DNA from: Telmatactis stephensoni
Lineage: Eukaryota > Cnidaria > Anthozoa > Actiniaria > Isophelliidae
DNA: 64,000 bases
Assembly: GCA_029948255.1 (NCBI GenBank)
Contig: JALIZF010001793.1
Coordinates: 120,001 to 184,000, forward strand
Direction of reading: 5' to 3'
Made by a program: the position numbers and the translations under genes. Shown in pieces: positions 54,918 through 64,000 of the stretch. Each line of letters begins with the position of its first letter. Positions within the stretch are counted from its first letter, which is position 1. The notes beneath the pieces are model-generated. The model saw only the letters and a program-made list of their open reading frames with translations, was not told where the DNA came from and ran no database searches.

Positions 54918-57866
54918 TTTTTATTTATTTATTTATTCAACTTCCACTGAGTGCATAAAATATAATGATAGATAATTATAAATGGTTGAACAATAACTTA
55001 ATAATGCAAGGAAAAAACTCAGTGAGGGACAGTCACGACAGAGCAAGCTCCAACTAGGTGAAAGCCCAATAAAATAATGATAAAAAGAGGTATATATATA
55101 AAAAAAAAGAATGAATAAATTCTGACACAATATAACAACATATATCAATACTTTAAGAAACTCCTATAATAAGTTCAATTAATACCTATTAGAAACAACA
55201 CTGGCGAAAGCTAGTTAAATTCCTAGTGGAATAACACTTTGGACACAAGGACTTCCAAGTATAAACGTTATCCTGATCAAACGTATTAATAAGGGCTTTT
55301 TTATAGTGTTTAACTAATGCTGCTTTGAAAGCATTAACGCTAGGTAAGGTTCTTATTGACGAAGGCAAAGAATTCCATAACTTAACAGTTCTGTTAAAAT
55401 AACTACGTTGAAAAAGAGACGTTCTACATTTCAAAGGCTGATAATCTAATGAACAGCTATGGCGAGTAGACCTAACTATTACTTTAGGTTGGATAAACTC
55501 TGTAATATCAATATTATATATGCCGTTAATGGCCTTAAAGAAAAATACTAAATCTCTAATTTCATGCCAGTATGACACTGGCAAGAGGTTCAGTTTAATA
55601 AGTCTTTCTTTATAAGGAATAAGGGCGTCTGGGTACCCTAAAATATACTTTGTTGCTCGACGTTGAACTCCCTCAATTGTTCGTAAACCACCTATGTGTA
55701 GAGGCGTCCACACTTCACTAGCATATCCAAGATACGATCGCACCAGGCTTAGATACAGAGAACGCTTAACTGTTAGTCCAAAACGAGGGTCCGATGTTCT
55801 ATACAGAAAACCCAGCATTTTGTTGGCTTTGGATGATATGGAAGAGATGTGGGAACTCCATTTAAGATTGGTATTGACAACAACACCAAGATCGGTTTGG
55901 GTGTCAGCCTGAGAGACAACGTGATTCCCAATATAATAGGAGCCTTGAAATGGAGATTTCTTTCGAGTTACACGTACAGCTTCACACTTGTTGAGATTAA
56001 ACTTCATGCGCCAGTTAGTAGACCAGTCAAACACTTTATCAATATCCTGTTGAAAGTTAGTTATATCAGACTCAGAGTGGATGATACGGGCCAACTTGGT
56101 GTCATCGGCAAAGAGATAAGCCATAGTAGAGCTAGATAACTCATCAGGCAGGTCATTGATATACCATAAAAAGAGCAATGGCCCCAGAATGCTTCCCTGA
56201 GGTACTCCTGAGAGAACAGGTAAGGACGAAGATGTTGCGCCTTTAATTAACACTTTCTGGGACCTGTTTGTGAGATAATCTGTCAACCATTGGAACAAAG
56301 AACCATTAATACCGGCAGTTGCGAGTTTCTGTAAAAGAAGAGAGTGAGAAACAGTGTCAAATGCTTTGGTCAGATCTAAGTAAACAATATCAGATTGAAG
56401 TGAGTTATCCAGGGCCTGTCCAATTCTGTGAAGAAAACAAAGCATCTGAGTGACTGTCGAACGGCCACTCAGAAATCCGTGTTGCCAAGTAGATAAGGAA
56501 CTGCTTAGATGGTTAATTAACCTGTTGAAAATACATCTTTCAAGCACTTTGGATAGGATACAGAGCAAGGAAATAGGCCTGTAATTTTCAACTAGTTCTT
56601 TGTCTTCTTTCTTGTGGATAGGTATAACCAATGCTTCTTTCCATAATTTAGGTAGTGCGCCGGAAGAAAGAGATTTATTGAATAGTTTACATACTGAGGG
56701 AGCAAGTTCCGATGAACATTCAACCAAGATACGAGTCGGCAGACTGTCAGGGCCATAGGCTTTACTGATATTTAAGCCACGTAGCAATGATTCTACTTCA
56801 GGAACGGTCAATGAGATGGCAGATAACATTGCATCCGAGTCCAATTGAGTAGGCAGAATAGAGTTCTCACAGGGTGATGGATCAGGCGTAAAAACAGTAA
56901 AAAAGTACTGATTAAACGCCTCAGCCTGACGAACTGAAGTACGTAGAGACTGACCGCAATATTTAACGGTGGCAGGTACTGAAGTTACTTTCCTTTTACT
57001 TCTGTAATATGACCAGAATCTTTTTGGATTCTCGTGAAGTGACGCTTGAAGAGTGTCTATATAATCGTTATAAATACTGTTGATTAGCGACTTGCATTCA
57101 CGACGTAGAGCACAGAATTTTTCACGATGGTACTCACTATTGGTCTTTTTAGCTTTATTTCTAGCATCCTTTTTCTTTCGGAGCAAGTGGATAACTTGAC
57201 CATCAATCCATGGAGGCGAGTTAATATCCCGGAGTTTTACTTTGGGTATGTGCTCGTCAATCAGAGACATAAGTAGAGAAAACCAATTCTCAAAGTCCTG
57301 TTCCACAGTTGAAGTAGTAGAGATCAGGCCAGTAAGGTTGGAATCGCGTAACTTTTCTTTTAAGGTTTCAAAATCCGCTTTCTTGAAGTTATAAACTGTA
57401 CGAGACTGTTTTGGTAATCGAGGAATGCGGAGAGTAAGATTGAAGGTAACTGGAATGTGATCTGTGGGGAATGGTAAAACACACTCATCCATTGTTTCGA
57501 TGTTATGAATAGAATCGGGCTCGTTTGAGATAATGAGGTCCAGGATATTTGCATTTCTTGTAGGGTGCGTGTTTACTTGTGAGAGAAAATAATCCTTCAG
57601 AACTTCGCAGAAGGAAAATTCATCAGCAGTGCACGACTCATTCGATCCAGACCAATCAATAGTTGGAAAATTAAAGTCCCCCAGAACAAGGAGTTTAGTA
57701 CTTGAACGTTCAGACGACTTCGCCAAAAATGAATTAAAACCAGTGATGAAAGTCTGAAAATTTGAGTTAGGCGGGCGGTAAACAGCGGAGACAATAAATT
57801 TTGGACTATCATCTTGTACAATTTCGATAGTAACAATTTCAGAGGAGTCGGGTTCCAAATCACGCC
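54918..57866 (-). mobile_element. 5'-truncated LINE nested in the 5.1-kb element
   Basis: The 3' end is at the low coordinate with an AAAT-repeat tail (minus-strand AATAAATAAATAAATAAA). Coding begins in mid-endonuclease, so the 5' end is lost, as is usual for LINE copies. Confidence 0.85.
55189..57858 (-). CDS. LINE ORF2 fragment: partial endonuclease plus reverse transcriptase
   Basis: 889 open codons. The frame starts inside the endonuclease (PKFIVSAVYRPPNSNF, LLVLGDFNFPTIDWSG, TDHIPVTF). The RT has NYRPISLLCILSKVLERCIF, DIVYLDLTKAFDTVSHSLL, GVPQGSILGPLLFLWYINDL and FADD near residue 583. It ends with a Cys-bearing tail (WKSLCPKCYS). The first codon is not a real start, because the N-terminal endonuclease half is missing. 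It is a different family from the LINE at 34004. It is probably unable to move by itself. Confidence 0.9.
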   Translation of the reverse strand: MEPDSSEIVTIEIVQDDSPKFIVSAVYRPPNSNFQTFITGFNSFLAKSSERSSTKLLVLGDFNFPTIDWSGSNESCTADEFSFCEVLKDYFLSQVNTHPTRNANILDLIISNEPDSIHNIETMDECVLPFPTDHIPVTFNLTLRIPRLPKQSRTVYNFKKADFETLKEKLRDSNLTGLISTTSTVEQDFENWFSLLMSLIDEHIPKVKLRDINSPPWIDGQVIHLLRKKKDARNKAKKTNSEYHREKFCALRRECKSLINSIYNDYIDTLQASLHENPKRFWSYYRSKRKVTSVPATVKYCGQSLRTSVRQAEAFNQYFFTVFTPDPSPCENSILPTQLDSDAMLSAISLTVPEVESLLRGLNISKAYGPDSLPTRILVECSSELAPSVCKLFNKSLSSGALPKLWKEALVIPIHKKEDKELVENYRPISLLCILSKVLERCIFNRLINHLSSSLSTWQHGFLSGRSTVTQMLCFLHRIGQALDNSLQSDIVYLDLTKAFDTVSHSLLLQKLATAGINGSLFQWLTDYLTNRSQKVLIKGATSSSLPVLSGVPQGSILGPLLFLWYINDLPDELSSSTMAYLFADDTKLARIIHSESDITNFQQDIDKVFDWSTNWRMKFNLNKCEAVRVTRKKSPFQGSYYIGNHVVSQADTQTDLGVVVNTNLKWSSHISSISSKANKMLGFLYRTSDPRFGLTVKRSLYLSLVRSYLGYASEVWTPLHIGGLRTIEGVQRRATKYILGYPDALIPYKERLIKLNLLPVSYWHEIRDLVFFFKAINGIYNIDITEFIQPKVIVRSTRHSCSLDYQPLKCRTSLFQRSYFNRTVKLWNSLPSSIRTLPSVNAFKAALVKHYKKALINTFDQDNVYTWKSLCPKCYSTRNLTSFRQCCF

Positions 57867-57951
57867 GTCGATAAGATTAAATTATCTTAAATTCCCTTGC
57901 TTAAATTCTCTTGCTCAAAAATTATTTTAGTATTCTCTATTCATGGAATAA

Positions 57952-58424
57952 AAACTATTTTTTAAGAGGAGATTTTTTCCAATGACGAGCAATAATGGCG
58001 AAAAGCGCCAAAAACTAGACCTTCGTGCGAATTTTAATCCAAATTTTCGTTCTGGATTAACACTCAAATCCTTTTTCTAGCGGTTAAAAACTGATGTACG
58101 AAGATAAAATACTTGTTTACAATAGATTTTTGAACTGTACAAAGACTTTTTCTTGAAGTTGTGTTGGGAGTAAGCTTTTTCAAGCTGAATGTAAAGAAAA
58201 CATACAGCAAATGAGCAAATGAAGGCCTAAACCTCATTTTCGATCCAAATTTTCGCTTTGGATTAACACTTTGATTCAACTTTCATCGGCCAAAACTACT
58301 TACAAACAACTTAAACTTTCTAACAGAAATGATTTTAGCTTTGTACAACGGCTATTCTTCAACTCAGGAGTTTTTGTCGTTCACTGCTCGAACTTGAAAA
58401 AAATCCCCTCTTAAATAAAAAGAA
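57952..58424. repeat. Foldback element inside the 5.1-kb element
   Basis: TTTTTTAAGAGGAGATTTTTTCC at the left is inverted as AAAAAAATCCCCTCTTAAAT at the right. AATCCAAATTTTCG plus TGGATTAACACT occurs twice inside as direct repeats (58030 and 58240). No coding content. Confidence 0.55.
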
Positions 58425-59491
58425 ATGTGTTCGATGTAAAACGAGAGAATAATAGCACAAACACAGCAGAAATGCGTTTCGGTATTCATAACGTAGCGTA
58501 AAATGGGCAATTTGCATTTTAAAATTCAACCACTTCGCGAAAGTTAAAGAACATAGCCGGAAATTAGAACATAGTACTAAATACTACTAGCTAGGATTAG
58601 AAATAACGTAAATAACAAGAAAATGATGATAAGTTGAAAGTTGTGACATACTTTGTTAGGTGTGAGGTTGTTTTTACACAGCTCCGAGATCACGTGGTTT
58701 CGTGGTGTACATTGCCCATTGGACTACTGTCTGTTAAACTCTGATAAAACAAGGAATTATCTCAACGAAAAGTCGTTATCGTTCGTGAGACGGGAGTTTT
58801 GTAAGAATCTCGACATTTTGTAACTGAATTGGTATGGTTGTAAGCAAACTATAACCTTGATAGTTTTCTGGCATTCGGTATTTGACGCCACCAGCAGGTG
58901 ACGTTTCGCCTGTTCGTACCGACATCCATGCAGTTGCACATTCATACGAAATCCGCTCTAATAAATAAACTGTTGCTGTTGGTTGTTGTAACTTGTTGAG
59001 TTTTTCCTAGAATAAGTCATTTTGAGTTAATAAATGTTACAGTTTACATCATCTTTTGTTGCCTCAACTCGCTACCTCTATAGGTTACTGACATGAAGCC
59101 TAGATAGGCGATCGAAACTCAAAAATATAGGATATCGCTTTGTCTTATTGAGAGGTGGCTGATGAATTGGTAGGATGGAAAGTCGATAATGTAAAGATTC
59201 CCATCCGCAATTATACCTTGCTCAATCGATAAAGTTGATATTCTAAAAAACGAAATAAAAGAGTGGAGAACATTACTTTGATTTTTAAAAACGTGGGGCA
59301 GCAGTGAGCTCGCAGTTGATATATATCACTGACTTGAATTCGCGATCAAATCATATATTTCAATTGTTTACAATTCAATATAATACCTCATTCACAGTCC
59401 TCTCGACTATTCATGCACTTAACGCATAAATTAGCGTAAATTCCTTAATGTATGTATACCTAAAGTAGGAATAGTTCAATTTTTAGATGTT
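58425..59491. other. Non-coding interior of the 5.1-kb element
   Basis: AT-rich sequence without a recognisable frame or transposase motif. Confidence 0.45.
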
Positions 59492-59629
59492 TAATTAAAT
59501 AAAAATATTTTGAGTGTATTCCTGTAGGGATCCTATTTCAGGATCCTAACTCGGATCCTAACTCGGATCCTAACTCGGATCCTAACTCGGATCCTAACTC
59601 GGATCCTAACTAGAAAGTTAGATTATCTC
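59492..59629 (-). repeat. Right terminal inverted repeat with six 12-bp units
   Basis: Inverse of 54532-54670, again with six GGATCCTAACTC units and the terminal GATTATCTC. Confidence 0.85.
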
Positions 59630-59639
59630 AAAAAAAAAA

Positions 59640-60262
59640 CAATAAAAATCACCAAATAAAACCATTTTATTAAAAATTTAAATCTTTTACAATTAGTTAG
59701 TATTTTAAAATTACTTTGATTATATATCACAGTTTAACTATGTTTGCTCTAAGATTACGAAATTATTCAAATAAATATAATTTAATTTGAAGTAATTAAA
59801 TACAGTTCATGAAAAATAAACATGAAAGCAAAAGCACATACATGCAAGTTCTTTGTCACAAGCTTTCATGGGGATTCTGCACACCTTGCGTGACATCACC
59901 GTGACATTTCACATTTTTTTAAAAAACAACTAAAACAAGGTCATGCAGTACGCCTCAATCGAGAGGTAGCAAAAGTTTCCAAAACACTATATAGACATCC
60001 CGAAGGACACAAAGGCTCCATTCAAGAAAGGTAAATTTAATTTCAATATTAAAAATATTTAATTGAATATATAAAACCCAGTTTACTCACCCAGACTTAC
60101 TGACCTAAGAGTTAACACGCCGAGGTTTCAAACCTAATCAACAGTAAAATTAATGGCAGGAATGCAAAGAAATATAAGAAACTTTTGTATTTTAAAATGC
60201 TAACTAGCTATAGCGTAAAACCAACAATCGTCAGTGAGATCGACGAACGCCGTGATCCAAAC
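59640..60262. other. AT-rich intergenic, no gene seen
   Basis: Short open frames only. No repeat ends recognised. Confidence 0.4.
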
Positions 60263-60265
60263 TAA

Positions 60266-60672
60266 AGGCGCTGTTACACGGTGCAATTTTTCTTGCAACT
60301 TGCAATGCAATGCCGTTGCGTTGCAAGTTGCAGAAGAGATTGCGCGTGTAACACCCTTCTCTGCAACTTGCAATGCAACGTTGCAAGTTGCAGAAAAAGT
60401 TAAACGAGTTTCTACTTTTCGCAACGTTGCGAAGCACGTTGCAGTGTGTAACATCTATCCAGCAACCTGCAATGCAATCCCTGTCGCAAATGACCAATCA
60501 GAACGTAGTGACCACGGATATATCTGGTTTTTCGAAGGCCAAGAAAGAGTTGCGTTGCGAGTTGCAAAGAGAATTGCAAGCATCTAACATCTTGCCAGCA
60601 ACTTGCAATGTTCTGCTTTTGTCAGCATTGCATTGCAAGTTGCAAGAAAAATTGCATCGTGTAACAGCGCCT
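60266..60672. mobile_element. 407-bp palindromic MITE with TAA target duplication (Harbinger-like)
   Basis: The ends AGGCGCTGTTACACGGTGCA and TGCATCGTGTAACAGCGCCT are inverted, with TAA on both sides (60263-60265 and 60673-60675). The interior is built from repeated TTGCAAGTTGCA and GCAATGCAA words. A 3-bp TAA duplication fits the PIF/Harbinger group. Coding-looking frames here come from the repeats. Confidence 0.85.
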
Positions 60673-61192
60673 TAACGGTCGCCGAAATTCTCAACACGAG
60701 CCTTCGCTATAAGGGAGCGGTTTCTCTAAAGTTGCAGTTTCGTATGTCGGTCGGATTGGGTTCGTTATCAATGTTTATCGAAAATTTATAAAAAAAAAAT
60801 GAAGTATAGCTATCAATAAAATAGTAATTTGTTATACCCGAAATACTTTTGATAAACAAGGCTCATCGTTGATTGGAGTGATTGGAATAACTGTCTCGGA
60901 CAACATTCGCATCTTCGTAATGACCTCGGCAATGACCTCAGCAAAATCCGAATTACACTCACTCTTACATACCCGATGACATAGTGCGTTACTGGCTTTA
61001 TAAAAGCCAGTAAGCACAAAAAGGATTACAATTGGAATCGGTAAATGTATATATAAGATGTGTGGATATAGGAAGTGACGTAACAGGAAATAGATATACA
61101 AGTTTACAAATGTTGTAAATAGACGGAAATTACAGTAAAGATAAGAAATGGTAATACTTATAACAGTATATGTATAAAATGAATGGAAATAA
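60673..61192. other. Intergenic with a short hairpin
   Basis: A perfect hairpin TTACTGGCTTTATAAAAGCCAGTAA sits at about 60989-61013. The minus strand toward 61193 is probably the 3'UTR of the Penelope-like fragment next to it. Confidence 0.4.
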
Positions 61193-61330
61193 AACTAAAA
61201 CGTCTCATCGCGTTTATTAAGTCCATTAGGTTCAAGTGAATTAGCAAGCGTGGTTATATACTCTTCCCCTGAGAGTGATTTCCAATATCATAAGGTCTCT
61301 TCCGGCTGGGTATTTAAGCAGTGAACATCG
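61193..61330 (-). pseudogene. 3' coding tail of a Penelope-like element, minus strand
   Basis: The minus strand reads YWKSLSGEEYITTLANSLEP then NGLNKRDETF and stop. The final NKRDETF is the same as the end of the GIY-YIG frame at 63867 on the other strand. So a second fragment of the same kind of element lies here, broken upstream by a shift or stop. Confidence 0.6.
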
Positions 61331-61413
61331 TGTTGATTCAAGAAATTTCGTCCGCCATTTTGTTTTTGAAAATTCTAGTCTTACTCGCGCATGCGCAGCG
61401 GTTTTTGAGCCGT

Positions 61414-61870
61414 GTCAATGTAGTTGTCTTTGTACATCTGATTAATGTAATAAGAAACTCGTCTTTGTATATCGTGAGTTTTGTCTTCGTCATTTAAGTG
61501 TTGGTAAAATTTGGTATCGTTAAGTTGTCTGTTACATTCCTCTATGTACCAGGATTTATCCATAACAACAGTACCGGAACCTTTGTCGGCGGGTTTGATG
61601 ACAATGTCTTGTCTTTGTTTAAGATTGCGTAAAGATAGTCGTTCGTTAGAAGAAAGATTGTCAGAAATACGTTTGGGTTGCAAATTAGATATGTCAAGTT
61701 TGACAGCTTCAAGAAAAGTGTTAAGAGCTTGATCTCTGTTGGTAGGAGGAGACCAAGAAGATTTATTGCGAAAACGAGTATTGAGGTTGGATTGAGAATT
61801 AGTACTGTTAGCATCGTCAGTATTATTGTTATCATGCATTAGATGGATTAAAGAAATATTCAGTAAGTAC
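61414..61870 (-). pseudogene. Penelope-like element, N-terminal RT region (inverted part)
   Basis: Open on the minus strand, with LSSNERLSLRNLKQRQDIVI, KPADKGSGTVVMDKSWYIEE and CNRQLNDTKFYQHL, then YINQMYKDNYID. This block precedes the RT core in Penelope-like elements. It lies in opposite orientation to the rest (61871 onward) and shares a 23-bp inverted repeat with it, so the 5' part of the element is flipped. Confidence 0.8.
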
Positions 61871-62974
61871 TGTACAAAGACAACTACATTGACGACAAGA
61901 CCAAACAATATCTTATACAATCTGACCCTAAACCTTGGGCGGTTTTATATTCTTCCCAAAATTCACAAACTCTCGGTAACCCAGGACGTCCTATTGTTTC
62001 TTCCAACGGCCATCCTACTGAACGGATTTCTGAATTTGTGGATTTTTACCTTCAATCGTTAGTTAGTACCGTTGATTAGCATATCAAAGATACTAACGAT
62101 TTTCTGCATAAACTTTCACTTATTCGTGATACTTCCCAATAACTGTCTTCTGGTCACGCTTGACGTTTCATCTCTCTATACTAACATCCCTCACAACGAT
62201 GGTATTAACTCTTGTGATTACTATCTTAGCCGCCGCAGTGATAAAACCATTTCCACTAGTACTTTATGTGATCTTATTCGCATGATTCTTACCATGAACA
62301 ATTTTTCTTTCAATGAAAAACACTATTTACAAGTTCATGGCACTGCTATGGGAACCAAAATGGCTCCTTCTTTTGCTAATCTTTTTCTAGGTCTTTTCGA
62401 AACTAATGCTCTCAATAATGCTCCTTTTCAACCCCATACCTGTTTTAGATACATCGATGATATTTTCATGATCTGGACTCATGGTCTAGATAACCTGAAA
62501 ATTTTCACCGATTATCTTAATAATATTCATCCTACCATCAAATTTACTAGCTTCCACTCCTTTGATAACGTCCCTTTCCTAGACGTTAATGTCTCTCTAT
62601 CTGATGGTGTTATTGTAACAGACCTTTATTGCAAACCCACTGATAACCATCAGCACCCACTATTTTCTTCTAGTCACCCTATCCATACTAAAAAAGCTAT
62701 CCCTTTTAGTCTTGCTCTTCGACTTAGACGTATCTGTTCTACTGATGAATCTTTTCAAACTCGTACCTCTGAACATATTTCATATTTTCTCAAAAGAGGA
62801 TATAACCACAAATTCCTTAATGAACAAATACAAAGAGCCGCTGATATTCCTCGACATATTTCTTTACAGACCAAACCCAAAAATAATTCTAATTCAATCC
62901 CTCTTATAATTACCTACAAAACTGTCGCCCCATTCACCCATTGTGGCTTTTCGCCATTCTCCCAATCTTCGTGA
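61871..62974 (+). pseudogene. Penelope-like element reverse transcriptase core, frameshifted
   Basis: It begins YKDNYIDDKTKQYLIQSDPK, then shifts to RFYILPKIHK, back to GNPGRPIVSSNGHPTERISE, meets stops, then runs open from 62090 with LVTLDVSSLYTNIPHNDGI, HGTAMGTKMAPSFANLF and the catalytic RYIDDIFMIW near 62449. It ends near FAILPIFVIS with a frame break before the MITE at 62987. RT of this type primes at nicked DNA or telomeric ends. This copy is dead in its present form. Confidence 0.85.
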
Positions 62975-62986
62975 TCTCTTAGTTAA

Positions 62987-63466
62987 AGTGTACATCACCC
63001 TTAATTCAATATTTTCTGTATTGATCCCACATCAAGTAAATATATGAGTGGTAAAATAAAATAATATAATATAATAATATATAATTTTAGTGATGCATCT
63101 TAGAGGTATCAAGGTTTATTCCTCTAATATGCTAATGAGTGTGATGTCATAGGAGGCATTTTTAAATATACAAAACGTTTCCTAGGGTAGTAAAACATCA
63201 TGTCTAAAATATCATTGTATTCTTCAGGATTTTATAGAATGTCTATTGCAAATTTGTTTTTTCATAGTACTCAGTGTTTAATTTTGCAAATCATGACAAA
63301 TAAACTCAAAAGCCTCCTATGATATCACATCATTAGCATATTGGAAGTATAAACCTTAATATCTCGAAGATGCATCACTCAAATCATATAGAAATATTTT
63401 ACTATTCATTTATTTACTTGATGTGGAATCAATACAGAAAATATTGAATTAAGGGTGATATACACT
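62987..63466. mobile_element. 480-bp TTAA-flanked palindromic MITE inside the Penelope-like element
   Basis: AGTGTACATCACCCTTAATT and its inverse AATTAAGGGTGATATACACT form the ends, with TTAA at 62983-62986 and 63467-63470. The arms pair for about 200 bp. It splits the reading LRDLLVK / ARLSLPP of the host element. Confidence 0.85.
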
Positions 63467-63470
63467 TTAA

Positions 63471-63867
63471 AAGCTAGACTCTCCCTCCTCCCACTGATAA
63501 CATTCCAGCAGCCACTAATCTTTCTCCGTTACCTGGAGCCTTCCGCTGTGGCAAGGATTGTCTTACCTGCCATTACATCGCCCATGGAACTAACCAATAT
63601 ACTTTCTCTTCTACTGGCATAAACCCGATCCCTTAAAATACATATGAGCTGTGATACCAAAAACGTTATTACATGATCCAATGCACTCTTTGTAATAAAC
63701 AGTACATCGGTGAAACTAAACGACGACTCAAAGACAGATTTAACGAACACAGAAGACCTGTTGACAAAACTAATATTAAATCGGCCCCCACCACTGTTTC
63801 TGATCATTTCTTAAACAACGCTAATGATACTGCCTCTAACATCAATAAACGCGACGAAACTTTTTAA
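63471..63867 (+). pseudogene. Penelope-like element linker and GIY-YIG endonuclease
   Basis: Frames after the MITE give LPGAFRCGKDCLTCHYIAHG (Cys-rich linker). After a shift comes YMIQCTLCNKQYIGETKRRL then KDRFNEHRRP, with QYIGET as the YIG part of GIY-YIG nucleases. It ends NKRDETF stop. The nuclease nicks the target for insertion. It seems shortened before the stop and is separated from the RT by a MITE and shifts. Confidence 0.85.
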
Positions 63868-63969
63868 TTTTTAACTTATCTTATTTTTATCTATCTTTCA
63901 AATTTCTCGTGTCGTCATTTCCGTATTTCGCAATCTGTGTATAAATACATAATACCTTTGTAATTTTCT

Positions 63970-64000
63970 CATTACCTGAAGAAGGGAGGTATTGGCCTCC
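63970..64000 (+). ncRNA. Start of a Penelope-like 3' hairpin, cut by the window end
   Basis: ACCTGAAGAAGGGAGGTATTGGCCTCC has the same plan as 54358-54442: a CTGAWGA-like box, a stem, a TATTGG loop and the stem partner. The core reads CTGAAGA, so it is off the hammerhead consensus by one base. Confidence 0.45.

Larger units (their letters stand above)
54532..59629. mobile_element. 5.1-kb element with long terminal inverted repeats (Mutator-like or foldback)
   Basis: Terminal repeats of about 139 bp (54532-54670 and 59492-59629) are inverted copies starting GAGATAATCTAACTTTC. Each contains six 12-bp units (GTTAGGATCCGA) and ends in AAATATTTTTATTTAATTA. Both outer sides carry a run of ten A in the same strand sense, which would be a 10-bp target duplication. 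Long TIRs plus a 9-10-bp duplication suit Mutator-like elements, and tandem units inside TIRs suit foldback types. No transposase is visible. A LINE and two smaller elements are nested inside. Confidence 0.7.

Noticed and set aside
60200..60791. Several frames with Cys/Asn/Ala-rich peptides
   Set aside because: They come from the TTGCA-word palindromic MITE.
61381..61920. One continuous minus-strand protein of 179 codons
   Set aside because: Its first residues (above about 61870) are the antisense of the plus-strand Penelope part, and its last ones run past the element end. Only the middle is real homology.

Overview
This is eukaryotic DNA, most likely from a stony coral (Scleractinia). The clearest clue is a minus-strand gene at 1311-3756 for a secreted galaxin-like protein, a dicysteine-repeat family known from coral skeletal matrix. 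Spliced genes with short phase-matched exons, a tandem family of rhodopsin-like receptors, and dense MITEs, LINEs and Penelope-like elements fit a cnidarian genome. I could run no searches, so species is not claimed.

Layout. Three single-copy genes frame the window: the galaxin-like gene (minus, three exons resolved), TRPT1/Tpt1 tRNA 2'-phosphotransferase (plus, 7551-10382, seven exons, 222 aa) and PDCD2 (minus, 51055-53814, four exons, 386 aa). Between TRPT1 and PDCD2 lies an array of eight intronless class A GPCR genes, all on the plus strand (called G1 to G8 here: 12671, 15502, 21323, 24668, 29853, 40167, 43507, 48250). Seven are open; G5 is broken by a 4-bp insertion.

The array history can be read directly. 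The block from within G2 to within G5 (about 16.29-30.69 kb) is repeated from within G5 to within G8 (about 30.69-49.09 kb). G5 has a G8-like 5' part and a G2-like 3' part and 3' flank, as expected of an unequal crossover inside the receptor coding sequence. After that event the second copy gained a 4.5-kb LINE (34004-38495), while the first copy carries a 417-bp palindromic MITE (28612-29028) that the second lacks. Six receptors have an upstream relic of a receptor promoter and start codon that stops after eight codons, and five of these also have a TTAA-flanked palindromic MITE between relic and gene.

The right end (54.3-64 kb) is mostly mobile DNA: a Penelope-like 3' tail with a hammerhead-like fold, a 5.1-kb element with 138-139-bp terminal inverted repeats made partly of 12-bp units and holding a nested 5'-truncated LINE, a TAA-flanked palindromic MITE, and a broken Penelope-like element whose 5' part is inverted and whose 3' part is split by another TTAA-flanked MITE.

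The genes do not form a pathway. The galaxin-like protein would act in the extracellular matrix, TRPT1 in tRNA splicing, PDCD2 in ribosome biogenesis, and the receptors in signalling with unknown ligands. Exon boundaries were placed by eye from GT/AG sites, reading phase and protein similarity.
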